This document shows positions 10,130 to 18,561 of a stretch of 64,000 bases of DNA, piece by piece. Location: the NCBI RefSeq assembly GCF_020524035.2, contig NZ_CP129013.1, positions 2,407,822 through 2,471,821 on the forward strand. Reading direction: 5' to 3'. The notes below the pieces were generated by a model. It saw nothing but the letters and a program-made list of their open reading frames with translations, was not told the origin of the DNA and made no database searches. Source of the DNA: Bacillus carboniphilus (GTDB taxonomy: Bacteria; Bacillota; Bacilli; Bacillales; JAIVKR01). Numbering within the stretch: the stretch's first letter is position 1; each line of letters starts with the position of its first letter. The translations under genes were made by a program, and so were the position numbers.

Positions 10130-10674
10130 CTAAGGAATCCCTATCTCTCCTATTGGAAAATATCTAAATTTAACTTCACCAATGACATCGTCTTCAGAAA
10201 TAAACCCAAAAATTCGACTGTCTAGACTGACTTCGCGATTATCTCCCATGACGAACAACGATCCTTTGGGTACGGTTATTTTTAAATCTTCTGTTAACAC
10301 TTCATGTGATGAAAGATGATTTTTGTATTCGTCTAAATAAGACTCATCCACTTTTTCACCATTAATATATAAAACATCGTCTTTCACCTCGACAAGATCA
10401 CCTGGTAGTCCAATTATTCTTTTAATTAACGATTCTTCATACTTGTCAGTTTTAAAAGCAACGACATCGAGTCTATCAAATTCACTCACTTTAGAAACAA
10501 TAAGCATGTTGTTATTTTGCAGCGTTGGTTGCATAGATTCACCCACCACTTTAACGGGCGTGAAGAAAAATTGACGGCAAATAAGGGCAATGATAAATGC
10601 AATGATGATAGACTTCCCCCAAGCCCAAATTTCTTTCTTTATATTTTTTCCAAATTTCTCGCCTCTTCTTTCAT
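10130..10674 (-). pseudogene. Type I signal peptidase, N-terminus out of frame
   Basis: The body (10130-10549) has the serine/lysine dyad motifs GESMQPTL and LIKRIIGLPGD and the late box VMGDNREVSLDSR, all expected of SipS-like leader peptidases. The transmembrane anchor (IIIAFIIALICRQFFF) is in the same frame upstream, but that frame contains no start codon before a stop at 10685. An ATG at 10672-10674 reads MKEEARNLEK in the neighbouring frame. One extra A in the A6 run at 10644-10649 would join them. This is either a sequence error or a recently broken gene. The protein would cleave signal peptides at the outer face of the membrane. Confidence 0.75.
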
Positions 10675-10768
10675 TAGAAAATTTCTAGACTAAACCTTGA
10701 CTTCTATTAATTTATTACAAATAATAATAAATAAGGAATTAAAACATAATTGATGGAGGTTACCCTTT

Positions 10769-11053
10769 TTGAATATAACCATTAGCGAACTCCAAACCTA
10801 CATAAAAAACAAAGACCATCAACCAGACTTAAAGAATGCCTATTTTCAAAAACTGATTGAAGAAATAGGTGAACTATCAGAAGCTTTAAGAAAAGATAAG
10901 AAAATGGACAAGCAAGGAACCATTAAAGGGACCATTGATGAAGAATTATATGATTGTCTTTACTATCTTATTGCTCTTGCTAATGTATACGACGTTGATT
11001 TACAGCAGTCCTTTAATTTGAAAGAACAACTTAACAAAGAAAAATACAAATAG
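10769..11053 (+). CDS. MazG-like nucleotide pyrophosphohydrolase
   Basis: The 94-residue all-helical protein has EEIGELSEALRK followed by DEELYDCLYYLIALA. These are the paired acidic motifs that bind magnesium in the MazG/dUTPase-like NTP pyrophosphatase fold. The start is a TTG with GGAGGT 8 bases upstream. It is the first gene of a two-gene unit with a Nudix hydrolase, 11 bases apart. Both families hydrolyse nucleoside-diphosphate-linked compounds, suggesting a nucleotide-pool cleaning pair. The substrate is unknown. Confidence 0.8.
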   Translation: MNITISELQTYIKNKDHQPDLKNAYFQKLIEEIGELSEALRKDKKMDKQGTIKGTIDEELYDCLYYLIALANVYDVDLQQSFNLKEQLNKEKYK

Positions 11054-11064
11054 GAGGAGTTCCA

Positions 11065-11553
11065 TTGACAACGACCTATGTGAAATGGGGAGAGGCTACG
11101 GTTAAACTAACATGGGAACAAAATACAAGCCTTCCTCCAAGAGAATTAACTACTAGTGTTCATGGATTTTGTTTTCGAGAAGGCCAATTACTATTAGTCA
11201 ATCTCCATCATCGAGGATGGGATTTTCCAGGTGGACATATTGAAACCGGAGAGACAGCCGAAGAATGTATCATCAGGGAAGCTTATGAAGAAGGGTATGT
11301 AAAAGGAGCTATCCAGCCATTAGGTTATATTATCGTTGATCATAGTGATAATCCAAGCTGGGACGAAAACAGTCCGTACCCGAAAGTTGGTTACCAAGTA
11401 TTTTATCGACTCAATGTTGATCAACTCTATGACTTTGAAGGCAACTATGAATCTTCAGAAAGAATCTTTATTAACCCAAAAGATGTTGAGCACTATTATC
11501 ATGATTGGAACGAAGTCTATAAGAGGATTCTAGATTTCGCTCTGGAATCTTAA
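11065..11553 (+). CDS. Nudix hydrolase
   Basis: This 162-residue protein contains the Nudix box GHIETGETAEECIIREAYEE (residues about 53-72), with the metal-binding REAxEE. The final box glycine is replaced by tyrosine (EEGYV), a variant that keeps the catalytic glutamates. The TTG start lies behind AGGAGG, which overlaps the stop of the MazG-like gene, so the two are coupled. Nudix enzymes cleave NDP linked to another group. The actual substrate cannot be read here. Confidence 0.88.
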   Translation: MTTTYVKWGEATVKLTWEQNTSLPPRELTTSVHGFCFREGQLLLVNLHHRGWDFPGGHIETGETAEECIIREAYEEGYVKGAIQPLGYIIVDHSDNPSWDENSPYPKVGYQVFYRLNVDQLYDFEGNYESSERIFINPKDVEHYYHDWNEVYKRILDFALES

Positions 11554-11683
11554 CGTTTTTAAGATTTAATACCCTATTAATATAAATCCGTTCCATTGTT
11601 ATTAGACTGCTGATTGGTAGAAAACATGCGCAAGACTTCCCATTTTGAAAATGAGGGTGTAAGGGTGTACTTTCTGATCTTAT

Positions 11684-11714
11684 AAAAAAGGGCACTTGAA
11701 CTTTACAAGCACCC
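11684..11714 (-). terminator. Terminator of the lipoprotein gene at 11722
   Basis: On the minus strand GGGTGCTTG and CAAGTGCCC pair (two G-U pairs) over a 7-base loop and are followed by TTTTTT. It sits 8 bases after the stop codon. Confidence 0.8.
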
Positions 11715-11721
11715 TCATAAC

Positions 11722-12336
11722 CTATTTCAACTGTAATTCAATTTCATAATCATTTTGCTCAATTTCATCATAAGGTGTGTCATAGTCACCAGTCTGAGCA
11801 TCAAAGTTGATTTTTACCCATTCAATTTTGTCAGCTTCACCACGTTGTAAGTTCCAAATAACATTTCCTTCTTTAATTACACCCTTATCAATCTCTCCAC
11901 CAACATCATCAGTTCCCCAGAAAGCAGTCATTTCAATTTGTTCTCCAGTTGATGTAACTAATACTGCTTGGTCGGGAAATGTTGTGAACTTTCCATCAGT
12001 AGTGTTCTCCAATTTGAATTTCATCCCTACTGCAGAAGTTAATGCATCAGGGTCATCGTCACTAGGTGCTTCATTTGTTACAAAAATCTTTTGAATCTCC
12101 ATTTTTAGACCCTTGAAGTCATCTGACCAAGTTGCATCTTCATAATAAGTCCAGATGTCATCCTCTTTTGCTTTTTCTTTATCATCATCCGAAACTGGTG
12201 TAGCGTCATCACCTGTTTTTGCTTCAGACTTCTCTTTATCGTTTTTTTCCAATTCATCAGTAGCTGCACTCTCGCTACATGCTACCGTAGATAAAGATAA
12301 CACCGCAATAAATAATAAACTTAAAAATTTTTTCAT
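11722..12336 (-). CDS. Secreted lipoprotein with DUF4352/DUF5067-like domain
   Basis: The 204-residue product has a lipoprotein signal MKKFLSLLFIAVLSLSTVAC, then a linker rich in Asp, Glu and Lys, then a beta-rich domain that resembles the small Ig-like DUF4352/DUF5067 lipoproteins of Firmicutes. It would be anchored to the outer membrane face. The ATG at 12334-12336 with GGGGGAAAG upstream was preferred to a start five codons earlier. IS copy 2 lies 15-24 bases upstream and separates the gene from any original promoter. Its role is unknown. Confidence 0.75.
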   Translation of the reverse strand: MKKFLSLLFIAVLSLSTVACSESAATDELEKNDKEKSEAKTGDDATPVSDDDKEKAKEDDIWTYYEDATWSDDFKGLKMEIQKIFVTNEAPSDDDPDALTSAVGMKFKLENTTDGKFTTFPDQAVLVTSTGEQIEMTAFWGTDDVGGEIDKGVIKEGNVIWNLQRGEADKIEWVKINFDAQTGDYDTPYDEIEQNDYEIELQLK

Positions 12337-12502
12337 ATAACTTTCCCCCATAGTATTTTCGTACTGTCAAAAGTTTTATAGTAAAAAGCGTTAAAACACT
12401 TGATTTAAAAGCTTTTAAACAAAAAAACTTGTCACCCCCCTAAAATCTAAGGATAATTGAGGTTACCACAACACCCAAAAACCTAGATAAGGAAGTGACA
12501 AG

Positions 12503-13939
12503 TTGTACCCTCAAATTATAACCTATTTACTTGTATTAATAAAATATCAAGATCAAATGATTCGGACACTGTTAACCTTGTTGCTTGGTAAAAGTGTGTT
12601 TGAAAAGTCTACTGAAAAACCCGTTAATAAACCCTACCGTAAGCTTCAAGTGGATCACTTACCGATTGTTGAGATTCCAGAAAAGCTGGACTTTAATCAA
12701 CTGTTAGCGGAGCACCTTGAATCAAAAGGAAAACCTTTAAAACCCGTTAAAAGGCGTTCTGGTAAACCGATTCCTTCTTCTATTCAATGTCCAAAGTGTG
12801 GTGCACCATCGTCGTATTTGTATGCGAATAATGGTGATAAAGGACAGTATCAATGTAAGGTGTGTTCCTGTCTTTTCAGTGAGAAAAATCGATATTTGAA
12901 AGAAGCGATTTTCAAGTGCCCTCACTGCATGAAATCCCTTGAAAAGATTAAAGAAAGAACCGATTTTAATGTGTGGAAGTGTCGACATAACCACTGTTCT
13001 TATTATCAAAAGAAAATCAAGGCCATGACATCAAAAGAGAAAAAACAGTTCAAAGAAGATCCTCATGATTTTAAGGTTCGTTATATTTTCAGAGAGTTCA
13101 CCCTTGATTTTAAGCCTTTATCTAAACAATCACCTCAAAAGCCCAAGGTTGATTTATCAAGGCTTTACGTGTCTCCACATACACTCGGACTTATTTTGAC
13201 CTATCACGTCAATTATGGTCTTTCTGCGCGCAAAACGGCTGCGCTCATGAAAGACATTCATGGGGTATCGATCTCTCACCAAAGCATTTTAAACTACGAA
13301 AATAGCGTTGCTTTATGGCTTAAACCTTATGTGGATCATTATCCTTATGAGCTCTCAGACCAATTTTGCGGTGATGAAACGTATATTCGTGTCAATGGTC
13401 GCTGGCACTATCTTTTTTTCTTTTTCGATGCCGTCAAAAAGGTGATTCTTTCTTACCCTGTTTCGCCTAATCGGGATACAACAGCTGCCATCCAGGCCAT
13501 CGATGAAGTCTTACTTAAGATGAAGAAAATACCCGAAGATCTCACGTTCATTGTTGATGGAAACCCGATCTATTTACTGGCTCAGCATTTCTTTTCCCAA
13601 CATCACATTTCCTTTGATATCAAGCAAGTCATTGGGTTAACGAATGAAGATGAAGTATCAAGAGAATTCCGTCCTCTTAAGCAAATCATTGAGAGACTCA
13701 ATCGAACGTTTAAAGGCAATTATCGGTCGACACATGGATTTGGCTCTGAACAGGGATCGGTTTCTTATGTTACTTTGTTTGTGGCCTACTTTAACTTTCT
13801 AAGACCACATTCTGCTTTAGAAGGAAAAGTACCGGTCATCATCAAAGACTTAGAAAAGCTTCCAAACATGCCGGCTAAATGGACCAAGCTGATTGAGTTG
13901 TCTCAACAATGGGTCATTGATCAGTCCCAAACAGCCTAA
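12503..13939 (+). CDS. IS6-like DDE transposase with N-terminal zinc ribbons
   Basis: The 478-residue protein starts at a TTG behind AAGGAAGTG. Two cysteine clusters (CPKC...CKVC near residues 95-125 and CPHC...C near 140-165) form putative zinc ribbons that would bind the terminal repeats. A DDE core follows: D291 in CGDETYIRV, D352 in FIVDGNP and E397 in IIERLNRTFKG, matching the IS240/IS6 catalytic pattern. It is much longer than the roughly 230-residue classical IS6 transposases because of the zinc-ribbon region. It should catalyse replicative transposition of both copies. Confidence 0.9.
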   Translation: MYPQIITYLLVLIKYQDQMIRTLLTLLLGKSVFEKSTEKPVNKPYRKLQVDHLPIVEIPEKLDFNQLLAEHLESKGKPLKPVKRRSGKPIPSSIQCPKCGAPSSYLYANNGDKGQYQCKVCSCLFSEKNRYLKEAIFKCPHCMKSLEKIKERTDFNVWKCRHNHCSYYQKKIKAMTSKEKKQFKEDPHDFKVRYIFREFTLDFKPLSKQSPQKPKVDLSRLYVSPHTLGLILTYHVNYGLSARKTAALMKDIHGVSISHQSILNYENSVALWLKPYVDHYPYELSDQFCGDETYIRVNGRWHYLFFFFDAVKKVILSYPVSPNRDTTAAIQAIDEVLLKMKKIPEDLTFIVDGNPIYLLAQHFFSQHHISFDIKQVIGLTNEDEVSREFRPLKQIIERLNRTFKGNYRSTHGFGSEQGSVSYVTLFVAYFNFLRPHSALEGKVPVIIKDLEKLPNMPAKWTKLIELSQQWVIDQSQTA

Positions 13940-13962
13940 CTTTTTGTTTTGCAGAGCCCTTT

Positions 13963-14119
13963 TCGCAATAGGCGTAGCGAACTCTTGACAAACCAAAGGA
14001 AGAAAAAGGTTATAATTGGTTGTCGTCAAGGGCTATTTGGTATGCCTACTTTTTGTCCCCTTCGCCCTTTGACACCTGTCATCCAACCTTTTTCGACTGT
14101 TTGTCAAGAGCGATTGCGA
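13963..14119 (+). other. Nested inverted repeats in the 3' tail of IS copy 2
   Basis: The same hairpin arms as in copy 1 are present (13963-13992 with 14100-14119, and an inner pair). One base differs between arms (CGATTGCGA here, CAATTGCGA in copy 1), leaving the pairing intact. Confidence 0.55.
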
Positions 14120-14194
14120 TTATAGAGAGCTTCACAATCCCAAAAAGTCTTTAAAATGTTTTTTTCATAGATCTTTTGACACTACCAGTATTTT

Positions 14195-14450
14195 TTTACA
14201 CATAATATATAATATAAAGGAAAGTAATAGATTTCAATAGATATTTTTACATTTTTAACATAGAAAGCATTATTTTAAAATAAAACCTTCTCTATCACAG
14301 ATTTACAAATGAGTGATTCATGAATTGGCTAGATATAATTAAAAACGATTGAGTAATTGCTTATTCTATTTGTTAAAGGCAATATATTAGTATTCATTCT
14401 TTTTTTGAAGTGATGTACTTCATATTCGCTTTTCTAGTATATAAAATTGA
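14195..14450. other. AT-rich intergenic DNA, nothing recognised
   Basis: No frame with a believable start, no RNA gene and no repeat is seen between the IS target duplication and the tandem repeat array. Confidence 0.4.
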
Positions 14451-14597
14451 AAAAAGGCCCTAAATGTTTCTGGTTAAAAGAGATAGTACAAGACTGTGCA
14501 AAAAGGCCCTAAATGTTTCTGGTTAAAAGAGATAGTACAAGACTGTGCAAAAAGGCCCTAAATGTTTCTGGTTAAAAGAGATAGTACAAGACTGTGC
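14451..14597. repeat. Three exact tandem copies of a 49-bp unit
   Basis: Copies at 14451-14499, 14500-14548 and 14549-14597 are identical. Each begins AAAAAGGCCC and ends CAAGACTGTGC. A partial fourth start (AAAAAGG) merges into the terminator that follows. There are no spacers, so this is not a CRISPR array. Confidence 0.95.
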
Positions 14598-14634
14598 AAA
14601 AAGGGATGTTTCTAATATTAGAAACATCCCTTTT
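14598..14634 (-). terminator. Terminator of ywlG (symmetrical hairpin)
   Basis: AGGGATGTTTCTAA and its perfect complement form a long stem with almost no loop, followed on the minus strand by TTTTT. The hairpin starts 4 bases after the ywlG stop codon. The A/T tracts on both sides mean it could stop transcription in either direction. Confidence 0.9.
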
Positions 14635-14638
14635 CCTT

Positions 14639-15211
14639 TTAAGTACAAGATTGATTTTCTTCTGTTTCCTCATATACAGCTCTCGCGCCACCAATTAATT
14701 TTGGACGTGTCGTTGCTAGTATGACATGGGCACTACCGACTGAATGTAGGTTGACTCGTATTGGTACAGCGACATGTCTTAAATGCATGCCAATAAAAGT
14801 ATCTCCTATATCCATACCTCCATGTGCCTTAATCGATTCAACGACAACTGGGTTATTGAACTGGCGATATGCGTAAGTGGCCATGGACCCACCAGCTGAA
14901 CGAACGGGTACAACCGTGACTTCATTTAAGTTGTATTTTAATGCCGCTTCTTCTTCCACAACGATCGCCCGATTCAAATGTTCACAACATTGGAACGCTA
15001 AATAAACATGATGTTTTTTAGAAAAAGTTAAAAGCTCCTCATAAATCATTTCAGCTATTTCTTCTGCACCAGCTGTCCCTATCCTTTTTCCTTGGACTTC
15101 ACTCGTACTACAGCCTACGACAAAAAGCTGATCTCTTTTAAAAGAAACTTGTTGTTCGTAATCTAAGAGTATAGTTTGAAGATTGTCTTTCCACAACTGA
15201 AGCTCAGTCAA
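14639..15211 (-). CDS. ywlG: UPF0340/TIGR01440 family protein YwlG
   Basis: The 190-residue protein matches YwlG, a conserved Bacillales protein of unknown function encoded between rpiB and glyA. Recognisable segments are [17 protein letters not shown] near the N-terminus, [11 protein letters not shown], and [14 protein letters not shown]. The start is a TTG with AAGGATG upstream. It lies 16 bases downstream of rpiB on the same strand, so the two are probably cotranscribed and end at the hairpin at 14598-14634. Confidence 0.88.
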   Translation of the reverse strand: MTELQLWKDNLQTILLDYEQQVSFKRDQLFVVGCSTSEVQGKRIGTAGAEEIAEMIYEELLTFSKKHHVYLAFQCCEHLNRAIVVEEEAALKYNLNEVTVVPVRSAGGSMATYAYRQFNNPVVVESIKAHGGMDIGDTFIGMHLRHVAVPIRVNLHSVGSAHVILATTRPKLIGGARAVYEETEENQSCT

Positions 15212-15227
15212 AAACCATCATCCTTCC

Positions 15228-15668
15228 TTATTGATTTTCATAGGAAGTAATTTTCTCTACTCGATTTGCGTGACGTCCTCCTGTAAATTCCGTGTTTAAA
15301 AAGGTTTGGACAATTTCCCTAGCCAATCCAGCTCCTATTACACGCTCACCCATGGCAAGCATATTGGCATTATTGTGTTCTCTTGTTGCTTTAGCGCTAA
15401 ATGTATCATGCACAAGTGCACAACGAATTCCTTTGACCTTATTTGCGGCAATACTCATACCAATGCCCGTTCCACAAACTAAAATCCCATAATCATATTC
15501 TCCATCGGCTACTTTTTGAGCAGCAGGAAGGGCGTAATCTGGATAGTCAACGGACGTTTCACAGGAACAGCCAATATCTTCATATTGAATATTCATTTCC
15601 TCTAACAAACGTTTGATTTCTTCTCGAATAGTGATACCACCATGATCTGATGCGATGATTACTTTCAT
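15228..15668 (-). CDS. rpiB: Ribose-5-phosphate isomerase B
   Basis: RpiB interconverts ribose 5-phosphate and ribulose 5-phosphate in the pentose phosphate pathway. The 146-residue protein begins MKVIIASDHGG and has the active-site cysteine segment GILVCGTGIGMSIAANK and the HNNANMLAMGERV motif, all family hallmarks. The ATG lies behind GGAGGAATACAAC. It is the YwlF equivalent in conserved order with ywlG. Confidence 0.95.
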   Translation of the reverse strand: MKVIIASDHGGITIREEIKRLLEEMNIQYEDIGCSCETSVDYPDYALPAAQKVADGEYDYGILVCGTGIGMSIAANKVKGIRCALVHDTFSAKATREHNNANMLAMGERVIGAGLAREIVQTFLNTEFTGGRHANRVEKITSYENQ

Positions 15669-15728
15669 GTTGTATTCCTCCTATTAGTATATGTTCAAAT
15701 TTTAGAACATCCCCTACACTCTATTATA

Positions 15729-15885
15729 GGTGGTTCAAAAAGCCCTGAAAAAATGTCGGATGAATAACTTTGTTGGTTTGCTTCTCCGCTCCTTCGATGC
15801 ACACGATGTGCTAGCACAGGCGTTAACCACACGACGTGGTTGCTTTTAGCCTGTGATCCGTTTTTCCCCTACTTTTCGAACACTC
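15729..15885 (-). repeat. Dispersed intergenic repeat, family 1, copy a
   Basis: The ends are inverted (GGTTCAAAAAG on the left, CTTTTCGAACAC on the right). On the minus strand it lines up with the element at 18388-18540: both begin GTTC.AAAAGTAGGGG, share CAACAAAGTTATTC, and end CTTTTTGAAC. The middle carries a palindromic module (CACGTCGTGTGG, GCTAGCACATCGTGTGC) also found in family 2. Confidence 0.75.
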
Positions 15886-15889
15886 ACTA

Positions 15890-17179
15890 TTATATTTTAA
15901 ACTGTTTAATTGATAAATTCAGCTGATTCGCACTTTTTGTCAGCTGTTTTGTTAATTCATTAATATAAGCCATATTTTCTGCTTGTTGCTCTGTAGAACT
16001 GGTTACATCTTGGGCACCTGCCGATGTTTGCTCAGCAATTGCAGCTACTTCCTCTGACTGAGCGCCCGTTTGTTCAATACTGACCATTTGTTCTTGAACT
16101 AACGATCGAATATGATGAACAGCATTGGATACTTCTTGAACAGATTGATTCATCTTCCCGAGAATTTTTTCTGTCGAGCTTGCCTCCTCTGCCTCTTGAC
16201 GAGCCTTGTCAACATTATTTGAAATATGCTCGACGACGTTTTTCACTTCATTTTGAATCGAAGTGATCTTTTCTGTAATCCCGTTTACCGCATTCGCACT
16301 TTGATCTGCAAGCTTTCTCACTTCTTCTGCTACAACAGCAAATCCTTTTCCATGTTCACCAGCTCTTGATGCTTCTATTGACGCGTTCAATGCTAATAAA
16401 TTCGTTTGATTGGCAATATCACCAACAAGAGACACAATTGATTCCACCTCGTGAGCATGTTCTTCAAGCCTGTTAACTGCTTTCATAGATGTCTCATTTT
16501 CTTGAGCTAGAGATTGAATACCAGTTATCAGTGAATGAAATACACTAATACTTTGATCAATCATGTTTACCATCTCTTCAGCAAGTTGTTCAGAGGTATT
16601 TGCTTTCCTTTCTACTTCACCTGCTATTTTAATGACATCCTCAACTGCCTCCGCCGTTTGTTGAATGGCGGCAGCAGATTGTTCCGCTCCCTTCGAAATT
16701 TCAAAAACGGTTGAAGAAATATTGGTTGCTTGTTCAGATGAACTCTCGGATAGATCACAAATCTTCTGTAGTTGGTGGTGTGAATGATTAAAATTTTCTT
16801 CAATCATAATGACAATCTCCCGAAAACTAGTAAGCATGCGATTAAAAGCTTCACTTAATGAACGGATTTCGTCATGATTTTTAGGCACCGGAACAGTTTC
16901 TTTAATATTCCCATGAGAAGCATTTTCTACAACTTTTTCAATGGCCTTTAATGGTTTAACGATAAAACCTGCAGCAAAATAAGCGAACAAACTAGACCAG
17001 AATACACCGAATGCTAATACGAGACATGTGAATAGAAGCTCACTCATCTGCTCTTCAAAAAAAGGATACACTTTATATAAGAATAAACCTGTTGTTGTGT
17101 AAGTAATGATAGCTAAAATCGTAACAAATATAAAAATTTTCTTTTGTAATCCAAAGCGGTAAACTCTTTTTTCTCCCAT
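15890..17179 (-). CDS. Methyl-accepting chemotaxis protein without a sizeable extracellular domain
   Basis: This chemoreceptor of about 429 residues signals to CheA/CheW. It has two membrane helices near residues 13-32 and 46-67 separated by only about 13 residues, then HAMP, then a long signalling hairpin with the conserved tip [18 protein letters not shown]. The lack of an outside sensor domain suggests it senses membrane state or an intracellular cue. The ATG at 17177-17179 has GGAGAGG 6 bases upstream and is preferred to a GTG 21 bases earlier. The gene interrupts the usual ywlE-rpiB neighbourhood. Confidence 0.9.
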   Translation of the reverse strand: MGEKRVYRFGLQKKIFIFVTILAIITYTTTGLFLYKVYPFFEEQMSELLFTCLVLAFGVFWSSLFAYFAAGFIVKPLKAIEKVVENASHGNIKETVPVPKNHDEIRSLSEAFNRMLTSFREIVIMIEENFNHSHHQLQKICDLSESSSEQATNISSTVFEISKGAEQSAAAIQQTAEAVEDVIKIAGEVERKANTSEQLAEEMVNMIDQSISVFHSLITGIQSLAQENETSMKAVNRLEEHAHEVESIVSLVGDIANQTNLLALNASIEASRAGEHGKGFAVVAEEVRKLADQSANAVNGITEKITSIQNEVKNVVEHISNNVDKARQEAEEASSTEKILGKMNQSVQEVSNAVHHIRSLVQEQMVSIEQTGAQSEEVAAIAEQTSAGAQDVTSSTEQQAENMAYINELTKQLTKSANQLNLSIKQFKI

Positions 17180-17248
17180 CAATATCCTCTCCAAATTCAC
17201 CCAATTAGGATATTCACGCGCAATTCCAGCAAGAATATCCTTATATCT

Positions 17249-17707
17249 TTATTTCGGCTTATCTTCAAGGATTTTGATAAGTTTCTCCAGTAATTTTTCT
17301 AGATCGTCCCGAGTATTTTGGTACGTTTTCAAATCTCCACCAAATGGATCTCGAACATCTTCTATACTTTCTTCTTCACTACTAATAAATTCGGATAATG
17401 TATATAGTTTTTGATGAATAGTAGGGAACCATTGTAATACTAATCGTTTATGTTCAGAAGTCATGGTTAATACACAATCTGACCAATCTATAAGTTCATT
17501 TGTTAACATAGAGGACTGATGATCAAGCTCAATTCCTTTTTCTTTCAGTACTTCTTTGGCAAAGTGGCTAGCCTCTTGTCCAGATACTGCAAAGACTCCT
17601 GCAGAACGAACGTCCATACCTTCTGCTTTCATCTTCCGAAACAAAGCTTCCGCCATAGGACTTCTACACGTATTTCCCGTACATACAAATAAGACGTTTG
17701 TCATCAT
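17249..17707 (-). CDS. ywlE: Protein-arginine phosphatase YwlE
   Basis: YwlE removes phosphate from phospho-arginine and so reverses McsB marking of proteins for ClpCP. The 152-residue low-molecular-weight phosphatase fold shows the P-loop CTGNTCRS at residues about 9-16. The threonine in this loop is the feature linked to arginine phosphatase specificity. The general-acid aspartate is in DVRDPFGG. The start codon follows GAGGAGG. Confidence 0.92.
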   Translation of the reverse strand: MMTNVLFVCTGNTCRSPMAEALFRKMKAEGMDVRSAGVFAVSGQEASHFAKEVLKEKGIELDHQSSMLTNELIDWSDCVLTMTSEHKRLVLQWFPTIHQKLYTLSEFISSEEESIEDVRDPFGGDLKTYQNTRDDLEKLLEKLIKILEDKPK

Positions 17708-17773
17708 TCTATGCCTCCTCTTCTATCTATTATTATAAATCAGAATCACGATTATCTACAAAAAAATGCTCTT

Positions 17774-18325
17774 CTATGACATGAGTATCAGCTTCAACCC
17801 AAAAATAACGAGGATACACCCTCCTAATGCTTCACTATACGAACCAAACCATCCTTGAACCTTACTGCCAAGAAATAGCCCGATCCACGTTAATATCATA
17901 CTAGTAAAAGCAAATAACATAAGCGTCACAGCCATTTTCGCCCCGAAAATCCCCAAACTTAGTCCAACAGAAAAGCTATCTAAACTCACACTTAAAGCGA
18001 AAAAAAATAAACCGATTCCTTTTCGTATATAAAACATCGTTTCTTGATTGGAAAAAGACGAAGAAACCATTTGTAGGCCTAATATTAAAAGCAAACTCCC
18101 ACCTGTATATGTAGCCAATGAACCTAGTGTATCTGTTAAAAACCGACCAATTAAAATTCCAATTAAGGGCATCCATAGATGAAAAAAACCAATAATGAGT
18201 CCGATATATAGGATTTGCCAATTTTTTAGTTTAATTAAACCCATTCCTAAACCTACAGAGAATGCATCCATACCCAATGCGATCGAAATAAGGAGTATGG
18301 TTATTAATTCTTCTAGCGACAACAA
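17774..18325 (-). CDS. mntP: Manganese efflux pump MntP
   Basis: MntP exports Mn(II). The 183-residue protein has six hydrophobic helices and two copies of the acidic signature: LGMDAFSVGLGMG in the first half and VSLDSFSVGLSLG in the second. The start is a TTG behind GGGGAGGG. It occupies the ywlD position between ywlE and ywlC. No yybP-ykoY type manganese riboswitch is visible upstream, where a family 1 repeat lies. Confidence 0.92.
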   Translation of the reverse strand: MLSLEELITILLISIALGMDAFSVGLGMGLIKLKNWQILYIGLIIGFFHLWMPLIGILIGRFLTDTLGSLATYTGGSLLLILGLQMVSSSFSNQETMFYIRKGIGLFFFALSVSLDSFSVGLSLGIFGAKMAVTLMLFAFTSMILTWIGLFLGSKVQGWFGSYSEALGGCILVIFGLKLILMS

Positions 18326-18387
18326 CAGGAGCCCTCCCCTTGGACAGACCTATTGTTAATCTATGCTCGTTTTATTTTCGCTAGAAG

Positions 18388-18540
18388 TGCGTGTTCAAAA
18401 AGTAGGGGGAAAAGGGCCGAGAAGAACAAGGCGACGAAGCTATGAGCACCACAGTGTACGTTCTCTGTACATGAGGAGTGGAATAGCGAGACAACAAAGT
18501 TATTCGACAGCAATTTTTCATGACTTTTTGAACAACCTCT
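18388..18540 (+). repeat. Dispersed intergenic repeat, family 1, copy b
   Basis: It begins GTGTTCAAAAAGTAGGGGG and ends CTTTTTGAACAACC, so the ends are inverted. It aligns with the reverse complement of copy a over most of its length but differs in the middle. Its size is about 150 bp and it has no reading frame. Confidence 0.75.
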
Positions 18541-18561
18541 AGAAGAAGTAGTTAAGAAAAA

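Larger units (their letters stand above)
12360..14186 (+). mobile_element. IS6-like insertion sequence, copy 2 (apparently intact)
   Basis: This 1827-base element carries one full transposase gene and imperfect terminal inverted repeats (left CGTACTGTCAAAAG; right, read inward, GGTAGTGTCAAAAG). It is flanked by the exact 8-bp duplication AGTATTTT at 12352-12359 and 14187-14194. Eight-base duplications and ends of this type fit the IS6 family. Copy 1 at 4867-6687 differs by only a few substitutions and indels. Confidence 0.93.

Noticed and set aside
11471..11695. 74-codon minus-strand frame
   Set aside because: It overlaps the end of the Nudix gene and is not protein-like.
14451..14597. CRISPR-like repeat array
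   Set aside because: The 49-bp copies are directly adjacent with no spacers and no cas genes lie nearby.
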